64,000 bases of DNA from Paenibacillus swuensis (GTDB lineage Bacteria > Bacillota > Bacilli > Paenibacillales > DY6). This document shows, piece after piece, positions 16,002-25,041 of this stretch (position 1 is the first letter of the stretch; the number at the start of each line of letters is the position of its first letter). The notes under the pieces are model-generated. The model saw only the letters and a list, made by a program, of their open reading frames with translations, was not told the origin of the DNA and searched no databases. Location: positions 3,376,501 to 3,440,500 of the forward strand of contig NZ_CP011388.1 in assembly GCF_001644605.1 (NCBI RefSeq). Reading direction: 5' to 3'. Made by a program: the position numbers and the translations under genes.

Positions 16002-17648
16002 ATGAAGAGAAAAAGTTTAGTCCTAACTCTTGCTTTCGTTCTTGGTATGGGAACGGTATTGGCAGGTTGCGGAAGCAACAACAACGGCGGTAGTTCGGAA
16101 GACGCAGCACAAGTATTCCGTATGAACCTTCGTTCCGAGCCGCCTACATTGGACCTGGGTCAAGCACAAGACAACACATCTTTCACTGTGTTGAACGCGA
16201 TTTACGAAGGTTTGACTACAAAGAATGAAAAAGCTGAAGTACAACCAGGTGTGGCTAAGGATTGGAAGATTTCCGATGACGGCCTGACTTACACAATGAA
16301 CATTGATGAGAACGCGAAGTGGAGCAACGGCGATGCGGTTAAAGCAAGCGATTTCGAATTTGCTTGGAAACGTATCCTTGATCCGAACCTTCAACCTGCT
16401 TCTCCTTACGCATACCAATTGTACTACCTGAAGAACGGCGAAGAGTATAACACGAAGAAAGCAGGCGTGACGGCTGATCAAGTAGGCGTTAAAGCTCAGG
16501 ACGACAAAACGCTTGTGATTACGTTGAAAGCTCCTACACCTTACTTCTTAGGTCTTCTGTCCTTCTTTACTTACTTCCCGCAACACGAAGCATCTGTATC
16601 CGCTAACCCGGCATTCGCTGCTGAAGCTGCGACCATTATCGGTAACGGTCCGTTCACACTTGCGGAATGGAAGCACAACGACAGCATTACGCTGAAGAAG
16701 AGCGACACATACAACCGTAAAGATGAAATTAAATTGTCCGAAGTGAAAATGGCAATGGTTGACGATGCTTCTACTGAACTTTCCATGTACGACACAGATG
16801 AGTTGGATTACACTGGGGCGCCTACAGGCGAAATCCCGTCCGACCAAATTCCTACATTGAAAGAAACGAAGAAAGACGAGCTTCGCATTAAAGGCGTAGC
16901 GACATCTTACTACTATGTATTCAACACAACGGCTGAACCGTTTGATAACGTCAATATCCGTAAAGCTTTCGCAATGTCCATCAATCGTCAAATGATTACA
17001 GACAAAGTAACATTAGGCGGACAATTGCCGGCCTTCGCTTTCGTACCTCCTGGTATTAAAGGAGAGAAAGACGAATTCCGTAAAGAGCAAGAAGGCAGCT
17101 TGTTTAAAGAAGACAATGCTGAAGCTAAGACTTTGCTTGAAAAAGGTATGCAAGAAAAAGGCTACACCAAACTTCCTGAAATCACTTTGATTCACAACAC
17201 GGGCGCAGGCCACAAGAAAATTGCCGAAGCTATTGCGAACATGTGGAAAACGAACCTTGGCGTAGATGTTAAAATCGAAGCTCAAGAGTGGGGCGTCTTC
17301 CTGAAAAACCGTACGAACCTGAACTACCAAGTTGCTCGCGCAGGCTGGGGAGCGGATTACAATGATCCGATGACATTCATTGATATGTTCACAGCAGGCA
17401 GCGGTAACAACGATACAGGCTGGAAAAATGCGGAGTTCGACAAATTAGTTAATGAAGCTAAAGCTTCTTCCGATGAGAAAGTGCGTATGACTGCAATGGC
17501 GAAAGCTGAAAAAATGATTACGGACGACATGATCATCATGCCGATCTACTATTATACTTCGGTAGGTATGTTGAAACCGAACTTCAAAAACATCACGATT
17601 GACTACAAAGGCGATATCAACTTCTCTCGTGGATATATTGAAGAATAA
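16002..17648 (+). CDS. oppA: Oligopeptide ABC transporter, substrate-binding lipoprotein OppA
   Basis: A 548-residue family 5 (SBP_bac_5) peptide-binding lipoprotein. The signal MKRKSLVLTLAFVLGMGTVLAGC ends with lipobox LAGC, so Cys23 is lipidated; a linker GSNNNGGSS follows. Typical family segments include WKISDDGLTYTMNIDENAKWSNGDAVKASDF near residues 84-114, and ARAGWGADYNDPMTFIDMF near 446-464. It captures extracellular oligopeptides for the OppBCDF permease, for nutrition and possibly signal-peptide uptake. The ATG follows AAAAGGGG. Codon choice is strongly biased (CGT, AAC, GAA), consistent with high expression. An intrinsic terminator between oppA and oppB probably makes oppA more abundant than the permease. 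Confidence 0.95.
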   Translation: MKRKSLVLTLAFVLGMGTVLAGCGSNNNGGSSEDAAQVFRMNLRSEPPTLDLGQAQDNTSFTVLNAIYEGLTTKNEKAEVQPGVAKDWKISDDGLTYTMNIDENAKWSNGDAVKASDFEFAWKRILDPNLQPASPYAYQLYYLKNGEEYNTKKAGVTADQVGVKAQDDKTLVITLKAPTPYFLGLLSFFTYFPQHEASVSANPAFAAEAATIIGNGPFTLAEWKHNDSITLKKSDTYNRKDEIKLSEVKMAMVDDASTELSMYDTDELDYTGAPTGEIPSDQIPTLKETKKDELRIKGVATSYYYVFNTTAEPFDNVNIRKAFAMSINRQMITDKVTLGGQLPAFAFVPPGIKGEKDEFRKEQEGSLFKEDNAEAKTLLEKGMQEKGYTKLPEITLIHNTGAGHKKIAEAIANMWKTNLGVDVKIEAQEWGVFLKNRTNLNYQVARAGWGADYNDPMTFIDMFTAGSGNNDTGWKNAEFDKLVNEAKASSDEKVRMTAMAKAEKMITDDMIIMPIYYYTSVGMLKPNFKNITIDYKGDINFSRGYIEE

Positions 17649-17679
17649 TTCATAGTTTCAATGGTGGAATGAGCAGACT

Positions 17680-17719
17680 TCGGGATATGTATGGTTGCCA
17701 TATATATCCCGATTTTTTT
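17680..17719 (+). terminator. Intrinsic terminator between oppA and oppB
   Basis: TCGGGATAT and ATATCCCGA pair, with inner ATGG/CCAT, followed by seven T. It lies in the middle of an operon and is likely a partial terminator setting a high OppA to OppB ratio. Confidence 0.85.
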
Positions 17720-17850
17720 CTGTTGTCAGGATTCAATTAGAAGATGTACTGGTAATATTATAAAGTGGATTATAAAGGCTCAAACCTTTAAAATAGAGTT
17801 AGCGCATAATGTCTACTTAGAGCAATTATTTACTACAGGAGGTGCCAAGG

Positions 17851-18786
17851 GTGGCTCGTTATCTATCAAGCAAGCTAATATATATGTTGATTTCTTTATT
17901 CATTCTTGCCTCTGCTACGTTCTTCCTTATGAAGATCATCCCGGGAGATCCTTTTCAATCCGAAAAAGCGATTCCGCCTGAGATTAAGAAGTCCATCATG
18001 GCCTATTACGGTTTAGACAAGCCGTTAGGTGAGCAGTATGTCAACTACATGAAAAATCTAGTGACCGGCGATTTGGGCATGTCTATGAAGATGCAACATA
18101 CATCTGTTGTTAAGATTATTAAAGGTTCTTTCGGTTACTCTGCCCAATTGGGTATTATTGCTATTATCACATCTGTCATTGTTGGTTTGTTTTTAGGCTT
18201 GGTGGCTGCTTTACATCACCGTAAATTGTTGGATAACCTCGCCATGATTGTTGCTGTTATCGGTGTTTCGGTCCCGAACTTCGTCCTTGCATCGATTATG
18301 CAGTTTGTACTCGGGGAAAAGCTGGGATGGTTTAAAGTTGCGGGCTTGAACGGACCGTTGGATTACGTCATGCCGGTCATTGCGCTTTCGGCATTGCCTG
18401 TTGCGTTTATCGCGCGTCTGACACGTTCTTCCATGTTGGAAGTACTGTCTTCTGATTACATCAAGACGGCTAAGGCCAAAGGTCTGGCTAAGAATGTGGT
18501 TCTGATCAAGCATGCTTTACGTAACGGAATTATGCCGGTTGTTACCTATGTAGGGCCTCTAACCGCGAACATTATTACAGGTTCCGTTGTAGTTGAGAAA
18601 ATATTCGGTATTCCGGGTCTGGGCAAATTCTTTGTCCAAAGTGTCGGGAACCGTGATTATACGTTAATTATGGGCATTACCTTGTTCTACGCCGTCATTC
18701 TGATGTCTGCCCGTTTCCTGACAGATGTCGCATACGGCTTCGTTGATCCTAGAATTAAACTATCCAACCGGAAAGGAGGAGCTTAA
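17851..18786 (+). CDS. oppB: Oligopeptide ABC transporter permease OppB
   Basis: A 311-residue permease with about six membrane segments. The BPD_transp_1 domain contains the ATPase-coupling EAA loop, seen as DYIKTAKAKGLAKNVVLIKHALRNGIMP (about residues 206-233). The N-terminus ARYLSSKLIYMLISLFIL is typical of OppB/DppB. The GTG at 17851 lies 8 nt after AGGAGG; an upstream in-frame GTG at 17842 sits inside that ribosome site, so I rejected it. The oppC gene starts one base after its stop codon. With OppC it forms the membrane channel for peptides delivered by OppA. Confidence 0.95.
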   Translation: MARYLSSKLIYMLISLFILASATFFLMKIIPGDPFQSEKAIPPEIKKSIMAYYGLDKPLGEQYVNYMKNLVTGDLGMSMKMQHTSVVKIIKGSFGYSAQLGIIAIITSVIVGLFLGLVAALHHRKLLDNLAMIVAVIGVSVPNFVLASIMQFVLGEKLGWFKVAGLNGPLDYVMPVIALSALPVAFIARLTRSSMLEVLSSDYIKTAKAKGLAKNVVLIKHALRNGIMPVVTYVGPLTANIITGSVVVEKIFGIPGLGKFFVQSVGNRDYTLIMGITLFYAVILMSARFLTDVAYGFVDPRIKLSNRKGGA

Positions 18787-18787
18787 A

Positions 18788-19735
18788 TTGGCTTCTAAAC
18801 AAGTGATCGATACACAACAGATTCCGGTAACGAACCAAGATTTCCAAAAGCTTAGCGATGAGAAGAAAACACCTGAGAAAATTTCACGTGTCAGTCTAAC
18901 CGCATGGCAGGATGCTTGGATTCGTCTGAAAGACAATAAATTAGCCATGACAGGCTTAGTTGTACTGGTATTACTGGTTATCATGGCCGTGATCTGGCCG
19001 CTTCTCACACCGCATGACATTGCCACCAACAGCTTGGAGAAGACCAACATGAAGCCGTCCTCCGAACACTGGTTCGGCACCGATGATCTGGGTCGCGATA
19101 TGTTCGCGAGAACCTGGATGGGCGCAGGGATTTCTTTGCAAGTAGGTGTTTATGCCGCATTGATCGATCTGGCTGTCGGCGTTATTTACGGCGGAATCAT
19201 GGGCTTCTTCGGCGGACGTGTCGATGAGGTCATGAACAAGATCGCTGAAATTCTATATTCGATTCCTTATCTATTAATTGTAATTTTATTGTTGGTAGTT
19301 TTAGAGCCTTCCATGGGTACGATAATTCTAGCCCTCTGTATGACCGGTTGGATTAACATGGCCTGGATCGTGCGCGGTCAGATTATGCAGCTGAAGAATC
19401 AAGACTATGTTCTTGCTTCCCGTTCCCTGGGTGCTTCTTCCGGCAGAATCTTGTTCCGTCATCTGGTTCCGAACGCGATGGGTCCGATTATCGTTACTCT
19501 GACACTTACGGTTCCGAGCGCGATTTTTGCTGAAGCCTTCTTAAGTTTCTTGGGCTTAGGGGTTCAGTCTCCGGCTGCTTCTTGGGGTACAATGATCAAC
19601 GACGCGTTGACGGCTTGGAGAATATATCCTTGGCGGATGCTGTTCCCAGCTATGTTTATCAGTTTAACAATGCTTGCATTTAACTTGTTCGGTGACGGTT
19701 TGCGGGATGCGCTTGATCCGAAGATGAAGAAGTAG
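18788..19735 (+). CDS. oppC: Oligopeptide ABC transporter permease OppC
   Basis: A 315-residue permease. A hydrophilic N-terminal tail of about 45 residues (KLSDEKKTPEKISRVS) precedes the first membrane span, followed by the OppC_N motif and a periplasm-facing GTDDLGRDMFARTWMGAGISLQVG segment typical of DppC/OppC. The EAA loop DYVLASRSLGASSGRILFRHLVPNA (about residues 203-227) contacts the ATPases. Start: TTG 18788 with GGAGG 8 nt upstream; longer in-frame extensions lie inside oppB and are rejected. It partners OppB in the peptide channel. All five opp genes are consecutive on the plus strand. Confidence 0.95.
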   Translation: MASKQVIDTQQIPVTNQDFQKLSDEKKTPEKISRVSLTAWQDAWIRLKDNKLAMTGLVVLVLLVIMAVIWPLLTPHDIATNSLEKTNMKPSSEHWFGTDDLGRDMFARTWMGAGISLQVGVYAALIDLAVGVIYGGIMGFFGGRVDEVMNKIAEILYSIPYLLIVILLLVVLEPSMGTIILALCMTGWINMAWIVRGQIMQLKNQDYVLASRSLGASSGRILFRHLVPNAMGPIIVTLTLTVPSAIFAEAFLSFLGLGVQSPAASWGTMINDALTAWRIYPWRMLFPAMFISLTMLAFNLFGDGLRDALDPKMKK

Positions 19736-19749
19736 GAGGTGGATTTGTT

Positions 19750-20745
19750 ATGACTCAAAAACTATTGGATGTTAAAGACCTACGCGTTTCTTTCAAAGTA
19801 TACGGCGGTGAAGTCCAAGCGGTGCGCGGCGTTTCTTTCCATGTTAATAAAGGAGAAGCTGTCGGCATTGTAGGGGAGTCTGGCTGCGGTAAGTCCGTAA
19901 CGGCACAAACGTTGATGCGTTTGATCCCAAGTCCGCCTTCCATCATAAAGAGTGGCAGTATCGAGTTTCTGGGTCAGGACATTCTGAAGAAGTCCGAGAA
20001 GGAAATGGAAAGTATCCGCGGTAAGGATATGGGCATGATCTTTCAGGATCCGATGACGTCCTTGAACCCCACCATTACGATCGGTAAGCAAATTGCCGAA
20101 GGTCTCATTAAGCACCAGAAGATGACGAAGGAACAAGCAAAGAAACAATCCGTGGAGATGTTAAAGCTGGTGGGTATCCCGAATCCGGAATCCCGTTTCG
20201 ACCAGTACCCGCATGAATTTTCCGGAGGTATGAGACAACGTGCGATGATTGCCATCGCTCTTGCCTGTAACCCGGCTTTGCTTATCGCCGATGAGCCTAC
20301 AACTGCATTGGACGTTACAATTCAAGCTCAGATCATGACGGTAATGAAAGATTTGCAAGAAAGACTGGGCACTTCCATTATCCTGATTACGCATGATCTT
20401 GGAGTTGTTGCCGATATGTGTGACCGCGTTATCGTTATGTATGCGGGTAAAGTGGTAGAGACAGGGACCAAATGGGAGATTTTCAAAAACCCGCAACATC
20501 CTTATACTAAAGGACTGCTGCGTTCCGTACCCCGTCTGGATCAGAAGAAAGACGAGCCGTTGGTGCCGATCTTCGGTACACCGCCGGATCTAATCAAACC
20601 GCCCGCGGGATGCGGATTCTGCTCCCGTTGTGACGATGCCATGAACATTTGCGCCAACAAAGACTCCATTATGACTCAGCTTAGCGATACACACTTCGTG
20701 AGCTGTTGGTTGCAACATCCTCTAGCACAGGAGGTAGCGCAATGA
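19750..20745 (+). CDS. oppD: Oligopeptide ABC transporter ATPase OppD
   Basis: A 331-residue ATPase. Walker A is GESGCGKS (42-49), the signature is [15 protein letters not shown], and Walker B is [14 protein letters not shown], followed by the switch His in LITHDLGV. The C-terminal oligo_HPY region has RSVPRLD and a Cys-rich stretch ([14 protein letters not shown]). These four cysteines match those that bind an Fe-S cluster or metal in some Dpp/Opp ATPases; the role is not established here. The ATG follows AGGAGG; the stop overlaps the oppF start (ATGA at 20742-20745), giving translational coupling. With OppF it powers peptide import at the inner face of the membrane. Confidence 0.96.
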   Translation: MTQKLLDVKDLRVSFKVYGGEVQAVRGVSFHVNKGEAVGIVGESGCGKSVTAQTLMRLIPSPPSIIKSGSIEFLGQDILKKSEKEMESIRGKDMGMIFQDPMTSLNPTITIGKQIAEGLIKHQKMTKEQAKKQSVEMLKLVGIPNPESRFDQYPHEFSGGMRQRAMIAIALACNPALLIADEPTTALDVTIQAQIMTVMKDLQERLGTSIILITHDLGVVADMCDRVIVMYAGKVVETGTKWEIFKNPQHPYTKGLLRSVPRLDQKKDEPLVPIFGTPPDLIKPPAGCGFCSRCDDAMNICANKDSIMTQLSDTHFVSCWLQHPLAQEVAQ

Positions 20746-21722
20746 GTACTAATACCGTGAAGAATACCAATGAAAACCTGATTGAAGTCAAGAACCTTAA
20801 GAAATATTTCAACGTAGGCGGCGGAAACACACTTAAAGCCGTGAATGATATTTCTTTCTCCATCCGCAAAGGGGAGACCTTGGGAATGGTAGGCGAGTCC
20901 GGTTGCGGGAAGTCCACAGCCGGCCGTACGATCCTTCGCTTATACGAACCTACCGAAGGCGAAGTGAAGTTTGAGGGACAAGACATCTACAAGCTGTCCC
21001 CGGGCAAGATGAAAGCTCTGCGCCGCGACATGCAGATGATCTTTCAAGATCCATACGCTTCATTGAACCCTCGGATGACCGTAACCGATATTATCGGCGA
21101 GGCTTTGGATGTCCATCATTTGGTGAACAGTAAGCAGGAACGTAAGAAGAGAGTCGAAGAGTTACTTGATTTAGTAGGCTTGAACCCGGACCATGCAACA
21201 CGTTACCCTCATGAGTTCTCCGGCGGACAGCGTCAAAGAATCGGGATTGCCCGCGCCTTGGCGGTAAATCCGAAGCTGATTATCTGTGATGAGCCGATTT
21301 CGGCTTTGGACGTATCCATTCAGGCGCAAGTCGTAAACTTATTGCAAGATCTTCAGCGCAAAATGGGTTTAACGTACTTGTTCATTGCCCATGACTTGTC
21401 TATGGTTAAGCATATTTCCGACAGAGTAGCTGTAATGTACCTTGGGAAAATGGTTGAACTTGCAGAGAGTAATGAGCTGTATGACAATCCGTTGCACCCT
21501 TACACGAAAGCGCTGATGTCCGCCATTCCGATTCCGGATCCGGAAGTGGAAGCGAACCGTGACCGCATCGTGTTGAAAGGCGAACTACCGAGCCCGGTAA
21601 ATCCGCCAAGCGGTTGTTATTTCCGCACACGCTGCCCGCTGGCTACGGAAGAATGCGCGAAGCGTGAGCCTGAGTTCCGCGAAGCACAGCCCGGCCACTT
21701 TGTGGCTTGTCATTACGCATAA
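20742..21722 (+). CDS. oppF: Oligopeptide ABC transporter ATPase OppF
   Basis: A 326-residue ATPase paired with OppD. Walker A is GESGCGKS (51-58), the signature is [15 protein letters not shown], and Walker B is [14 protein letters not shown]. The C-terminal oligo_HPY region contains [11 protein letters not shown] and the Cys-bearing [13 protein letters not shown]. The start ATG 20742 overlaps the oppD stop and has AGGAGG 7 nt upstream; an in-frame upstream codon at 20706 is inside oppD. A strong terminator follows within 12 bases, so it closes the operon. The operon is complete and uninterrupted. Confidence 0.96.
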   Translation: MSTNTVKNTNENLIEVKNLKKYFNVGGGNTLKAVNDISFSIRKGETLGMVGESGCGKSTAGRTILRLYEPTEGEVKFEGQDIYKLSPGKMKALRRDMQMIFQDPYASLNPRMTVTDIIGEALDVHHLVNSKQERKKRVEELLDLVGLNPDHATRYPHEFSGGQRQRIGIARALAVNPKLIICDEPISALDVSIQAQVVNLLQDLQRKMGLTYLFIAHDLSMVKHISDRVAVMYLGKMVELAESNELYDNPLHPYTKALMSAIPIPDPEVEANRDRIVLKGELPSPVNPPSGCYFRTRCPLATEECAKREPEFREAQPGHFVACHYA

Positions 21723-21733
21723 TAAACATATGA

Positions 21734-21760
21734 GCCGATACCTCCGGGTATCGGTTTTTT
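21734..21760 (+). terminator. Intrinsic terminator after oppF
   Basis: CCGATACC and GGTATCGG pair around a short loop, followed by six T. Confidence 0.9.
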
Positions 21761-21807
21761 GTTGTTATTTGCGAATAATTCGGATGTGGGTATCGGAAAC
21801 TTTCATT

Positions 21808-21836
21808 TTGACGAGAGGGGGAAGGCGGTGTACAAT
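21808..21836 (+). promoter_or_regulatory. Promoter for bshC
   Basis: TTGACG (21808-21813) and TACAAT (21831-21836) are separated by exactly 17 bp, about 46 nt before the bshC ATG. This indicates bshC no longer depends on read-through from panE. Confidence 0.7.
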
Positions 21837-21881
21837 CAGTGGAGTGAGGTTACTTACTTATTTTCAGGACGGAGGCTGATC

Positions 21882-23600
21882 ATGAGGTCAGAATCAGTAT
21901 ATTGGAAACGAAATCAGCCTTTAGCTGAGTCATACATACATGCATTCCGTGAAGTGCAACACCTTTATGAATATAATGTCCGCGATGATGCGGACTGGCG
22001 GGCAAGAGCTGAGTGGCTGGACGCCTCTGAAGGCATGGGAGTTCAAGGAAGGGCCACAGGGCAAGCTGGAGTTAAAGGCCAGGCCGTAGGGCGAGCCAGC
22101 GTTCATGAGCAGACCCTGGGGCGCGCTGATCGGGGTGCGGTGGCCGACGTCCTGGAGGCCTACAATCGCGCCAACGGCGCAGGCGATGAAGCACTCGCGA
22201 ATATCGCGCGCTTGCGGGAGCGAGGTACGCTGACCGTCGTAGGAGGGCAGCAGGCCGGGCTTTTCACGGGACCGATGCTGGTTATCTACAAAGCGGTAAC
22301 GATTATCCAGACAGCCCGGCGCGCAGCCACGGAGCTGGGCAGCCCAGTCGTCCCGGTGTTCTGGATCGCCGGTGAAGACCATGACTGGGACGAAGTGAAT
22401 CACACCTTCGTCCGGGATTCGGCGTCGCAGATTCACAAGCTAAAGATCGAGCACCCCACGGGGGCGCGTACGGCCGTGAGCCGGCTTCACATCGACAGCG
22501 ACGCCTGGGCGGCGGCGCTGCATGAGCTGTCCGTGCATCTGCCCGACACGGCGTTCAAGCCGGTCGTGCTCGGACAGCTGCGCGCATATGCTGAAGCGTC
22601 GGCGACGCTCAGCCAGTTTTTCGCGCGCGCGATGGCCGGCCTCTTCAAGGCCTACGGCCTGGTGCTGCTCGATTCGGACGATCCGAATCTGCGCGCGCTG
22701 GAATCGCCGATGTTCGCGCGGCTCATCGGCGCTAACGCGGCTTTAGCCGACGCCTTGCAGGCGGCTAAAGACCGCATCGAGGCGGCCGGCTTCGCTCCGG
22801 CCGCCGAGGTGGTCCCGGAAAACGCGAACCTGTTCGTTTTCCGGGACGGCGAGCGCGTCCTGCTGCAGCGGGACGGCGCGGACTTCACGGACAAGCGCGG
22901 CGCGTTCCGCTTGTCCGAAGCGGAGCTGCTCGCCGCAGCCGAGCGGGATCCGAGCACCTTGAGCAATAATGTCATGACGCGTCCGCTCATGCAGGATTAT
23001 GTGCTCCCGGTGCTCGCCACCGTGCTCGGGCCTGGCGAGATCGCGTATTGGTCGCTCACGAAGGATGCGTTTCGCCGCTTCGGGATGCGCATGCCGCTGA
23101 TTGTGCCGCGGCGCGAATATACCCTGGCGGAAAGCACACTTGCGAAGCATCAGACCAAGTTTGGCCTGAGCACGGAGGATGTGTTGTTCCGCCTGGAAGA
23201 GGCCAAGCAAGCTTGGCTATCCCGCCAGGATACGCTACAATTGAGTGAGCGTTTCGAAGAGGCTAAAGCGCAGTTTCGCGCTTTGTATGCGCCCATCCTG
23301 GAGTTAGTTGGATCCATTGACGGGGGAACAGCCGCTCTTTCCCTTACCAATCAACAGAAAATTCTGGATCAGATGGATTTTCTGGAGAACAGGGCGCAAG
23401 GAGCTTATCATGCGCAGTTCGATGCTCAGCTGCGGCAATGGGAGCGGCTGGCGCAGTCTTTCCTACCGATGGATAAGCCTCAGGAAAGAGTATACCTTGT
23501 GTATGATTTCATCAACCGATATGGCGAGGCATGGTTGCATGATTTGCTTTTGGAGGAAGAGGAACAGACATATGGTTTGCACAATATTTGGTACTTATAA
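21882..23600 (+). CDS. bshC: Bacillithiol biosynthesis cysteine-adding enzyme
   Basis: A 572-residue protein, about 30 longer than usual for BshC, which adds cysteine to glucosamine-malate to complete bacillithiol. Family motifs: VVGGQQAGLFTGPM, PVFWIAGEDHDWDEVNHTF, a C-terminal coiled-coil, and HDLLLEEEEQTYGLHNIWYL at the end. Start: ATG 21882, six nt after GGAGG. Odd features: residues 53-82 hold three copies of a degenerate decapeptide encoded by a 30-bp tandem repeat, explaining the extra length. About 22480-23120 is much richer in GC (42 of 60 in the line at 22861) than the gene ends (25 of 60 at 21901). The Opp operon separates it from its usual neighbours. Confidence 0.93.
   Translation: MRSESVYWKRNQPLAESYIHAFREVQHLYEYNVRDDADWRARAEWLDASEGMGVQGRATGQAGVKGQAVGRASVHEQTLGRADRGAVADVLEAYNRANGAGDEALANIARLRERGTLTVVGGQQAGLFTGPMLVIYKAVTIIQTARRAATELGSPVVPVFWIAGEDHDWDEVNHTFVRDSASQIHKLKIEHPTGARTAVSRLHIDSDAWAAALHELSVHLPDTAFKPVVLGQLRAYAEASATLSQFFARAMAGLFKAYGLVLLDSDDPNLRALESPMFARLIGANAALADALQAAKDRIEAAGFAPAAEVVPENANLFVFRDGERVLLQRDGADFTDKRGAFRLSEAELLAAAERDPSTLSNNVMTRPLMQDYVLPVLATVLGPGEIAYWSLTKDAFRRFGMRMPLIVPRREYTLAESTLAKHQTKFGLSTEDVLFRLEEAKQAWLSRQDTLQLSERFEEAKAQFRALYAPILELVGSIDGGTAALSLTNQQKILDQMDFLENRAQGAYHAQFDAQLRQWERLAQSFLPMDKPQERVYLVYDFINRYGEAWLHDLLLEEEEQTYGLHNIWYL
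22038..22127 (+). repeat. Three-copy 30-bp coding tandem repeat in bshC
   Basis: Units lie at 22038-22067, 22068-22097 and 22098-22127. They begin GGAGTTCAAGG, GGAGTTAAAGG and AGCGTTCATGA and encode GVQGRATGQA, GVKGQAVGRA and SVHEQTLGRA. The reading frame is kept. Confidence 0.8.
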
Positions 23601-23624
23601 TACTTACTAACGGAGGAATTTGGG

Positions 23625-24887
23625 ATGAGTGTGAAAGAAAACAGTATCGTGACCGATATGGCTCTCGCGCCGGAAGGACATTTGAAAATTGATTGGGTGA
23701 ATGCCCACATGCCGGTGTTGAACCGTGTCCGTGAACAATTCGAGAAAGAACAGCCTTTCAAAGGCTTAAAAGTTGCCATTTCATTGCATTTGGAAGCGAA
23801 GACTGCTTATCTGGCCAAAGTCGTTCAAGCCGGCGGAGCGGAAGTGGTCATTACAGGAAGTAACCCGCTTTCCACGCAGGATGATGTGTGCGCCGCTTTG
23901 GTGGAAGACGGAATTACGGTGTTCGCCAAATACAATCCTTCGCCTGAAGAATATAAAGATCTGCTCATCAAAACGTTGGAAACGAAGCCCGATCTGATTA
24001 TCGACGACGGAGGGGATCTCGTCACCATTCTTCATTCCGAACGCCAGGATTTGGCCGGACAAGTGCGCGGCGGAGCGGAAGAAACAACGACCGGCATTCT
24101 GCGCTTAAAGGCGCTGGAGAAGGAAGGACAGTTGAAATTCCCGATGGTTGCTGTGAACGATGCGTTCTGTAAGTATTTGTTTGATAACCGCTATGGCACG
24201 GGGCAATCCGTATGGGACGGCATTAACCGGACGACGAACCTGGTCGTAGCAGGCAAAACTGTGGTGGTTGTAGGCTATGGCTGGTGCGGTAAAGGCGTGG
24301 CTATGCGCGCCAAGGGTTTAGGGGCTCAGGTTGTCGTAACGGAAATCGACCCTATTAAAGCGGTGGAAGCCTATATGGACGGTTTCACGGTACTGCCTAT
24401 GCTGGAAGCGGCCAAAGTCGGCGATTTCTTCGTGACCGTTACAGGAAACCGGGATGTAATCCGCGGCGAGCACTATAAAGTCATGAAGGACGGTGCGATT
24501 CTCTCCAATGCCGGACATTTCGATGTTGAAGTGAACAAGCCGGAGCTGGAGGAACAATCCGAATCCAAGCGTACCGTGCGACGTAACATCGAGGAGTATA
24601 AGCTCAAAGACGGCCGTAAAATTTATGTGCTGGCGGAAGGACGTCTGGTGAACCTGGCAGCAGGAGACGGACATCCGGCGGAAATTATGGATATGACGTT
24701 CGCGCTTCAGGCCATGTCGCTGAAATATGTGAATGACCAATATCAAGCGCTTGGGAAAACAGTCGTGAACGTCCCATATGAAACGGATCAACAAGTGGCG
24801 GCTTATAAGCTGGAATCCTTGGGTGTGTCCATCGACACCTTGACCCCGGAACAGAAATCGTATTTGGACTCCTGGACCGAACATTAA
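23625..24887 (+). CDS. ahcY: Adenosylhomocysteinase (S-adenosylhomocysteine hydrolase)
   Basis: A 420-residue NAD-dependent enzyme that splits S-adenosylhomocysteine to adenosine and homocysteine. Motifs: LEAKTAYLAKVV near the substrate region, DDGGDLVTILH, GAEETTTGILRL, NDAFCKYLFDNRYGTGQSVWDGI, and the NAD-binding GYGWCGKGVA (about residues 217-226), with TEIDPIKAVEA at the end of the Rossmann strand. The protein ends SYLDSWTEH and lacks the longer tail with a terminal KxxxxRY seen in eukaryotic and proteobacterial enzymes, fitting the shorter archaeal/Thermotoga-like type. The start ATG lies after CGGAGG, 24 nt behind bshC, with no promoter seen between them. B. subtilis uses the MtnN-LuxS route instead, so this gene is a clear difference. 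No SAH or SAM riboswitch was seen. Confidence 0.94.
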   Translation: MSVKENSIVTDMALAPEGHLKIDWVNAHMPVLNRVREQFEKEQPFKGLKVAISLHLEAKTAYLAKVVQAGGAEVVITGSNPLSTQDDVCAALVEDGITVFAKYNPSPEEYKDLLIKTLETKPDLIIDDGGDLVTILHSERQDLAGQVRGGAEETTTGILRLKALEKEGQLKFPMVAVNDAFCKYLFDNRYGTGQSVWDGINRTTNLVVAGKTVVVVGYGWCGKGVAMRAKGLGAQVVVTEIDPIKAVEAYMDGFTVLPMLEAAKVGDFFVTVTGNRDVIRGEHYKVMKDGAILSNAGHFDVEVNKPELEEQSESKRTVRRNIEEYKLKDGRKIYVLAEGRLVNLAAGDGHPAEIMDMTFALQAMSLKYVNDQYQALGKTVVNVPYETDQQVAAYKLESLGVSIDTLTPEQKSYLDSWTEH

Positions 24888-24906
24888 TACCCTAATTGAC
24901 AAAATG

Positions 24907-24938
24907 AGGCTTGCGGAATTCATCCGCAAGTCTTTTTA
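24907..24938 (+). terminator. Intrinsic terminator after ahcY
   Basis: GGCTTGCGGA and TCCGCAAGTC pair with one G-T wobble, followed by a run of T. Confidence 0.87.
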
Positions 24939-25041
24939 TTTTAAAATTAATTTTGCCCGTTATCCCATTATGGCAACCTTTTACATTCGAGTGCGTCTAG
25001 TTAGTAAGATGCAGCTTCCAGATATAAACAAGGGGGAATAA

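Noticed and set aside
15818-16093. 91-codon plus-strand frame upstream of oppA
   Set aside because: It runs across the CodY-like box, the promoter and the oppA start in another frame; no ribosome site.
24318-24929. 203-codon minus-strand frame opposite ahcY
   Set aside because: Entirely antisense to a conserved enzyme; includes the terminator sequence as coding, which is implausible.
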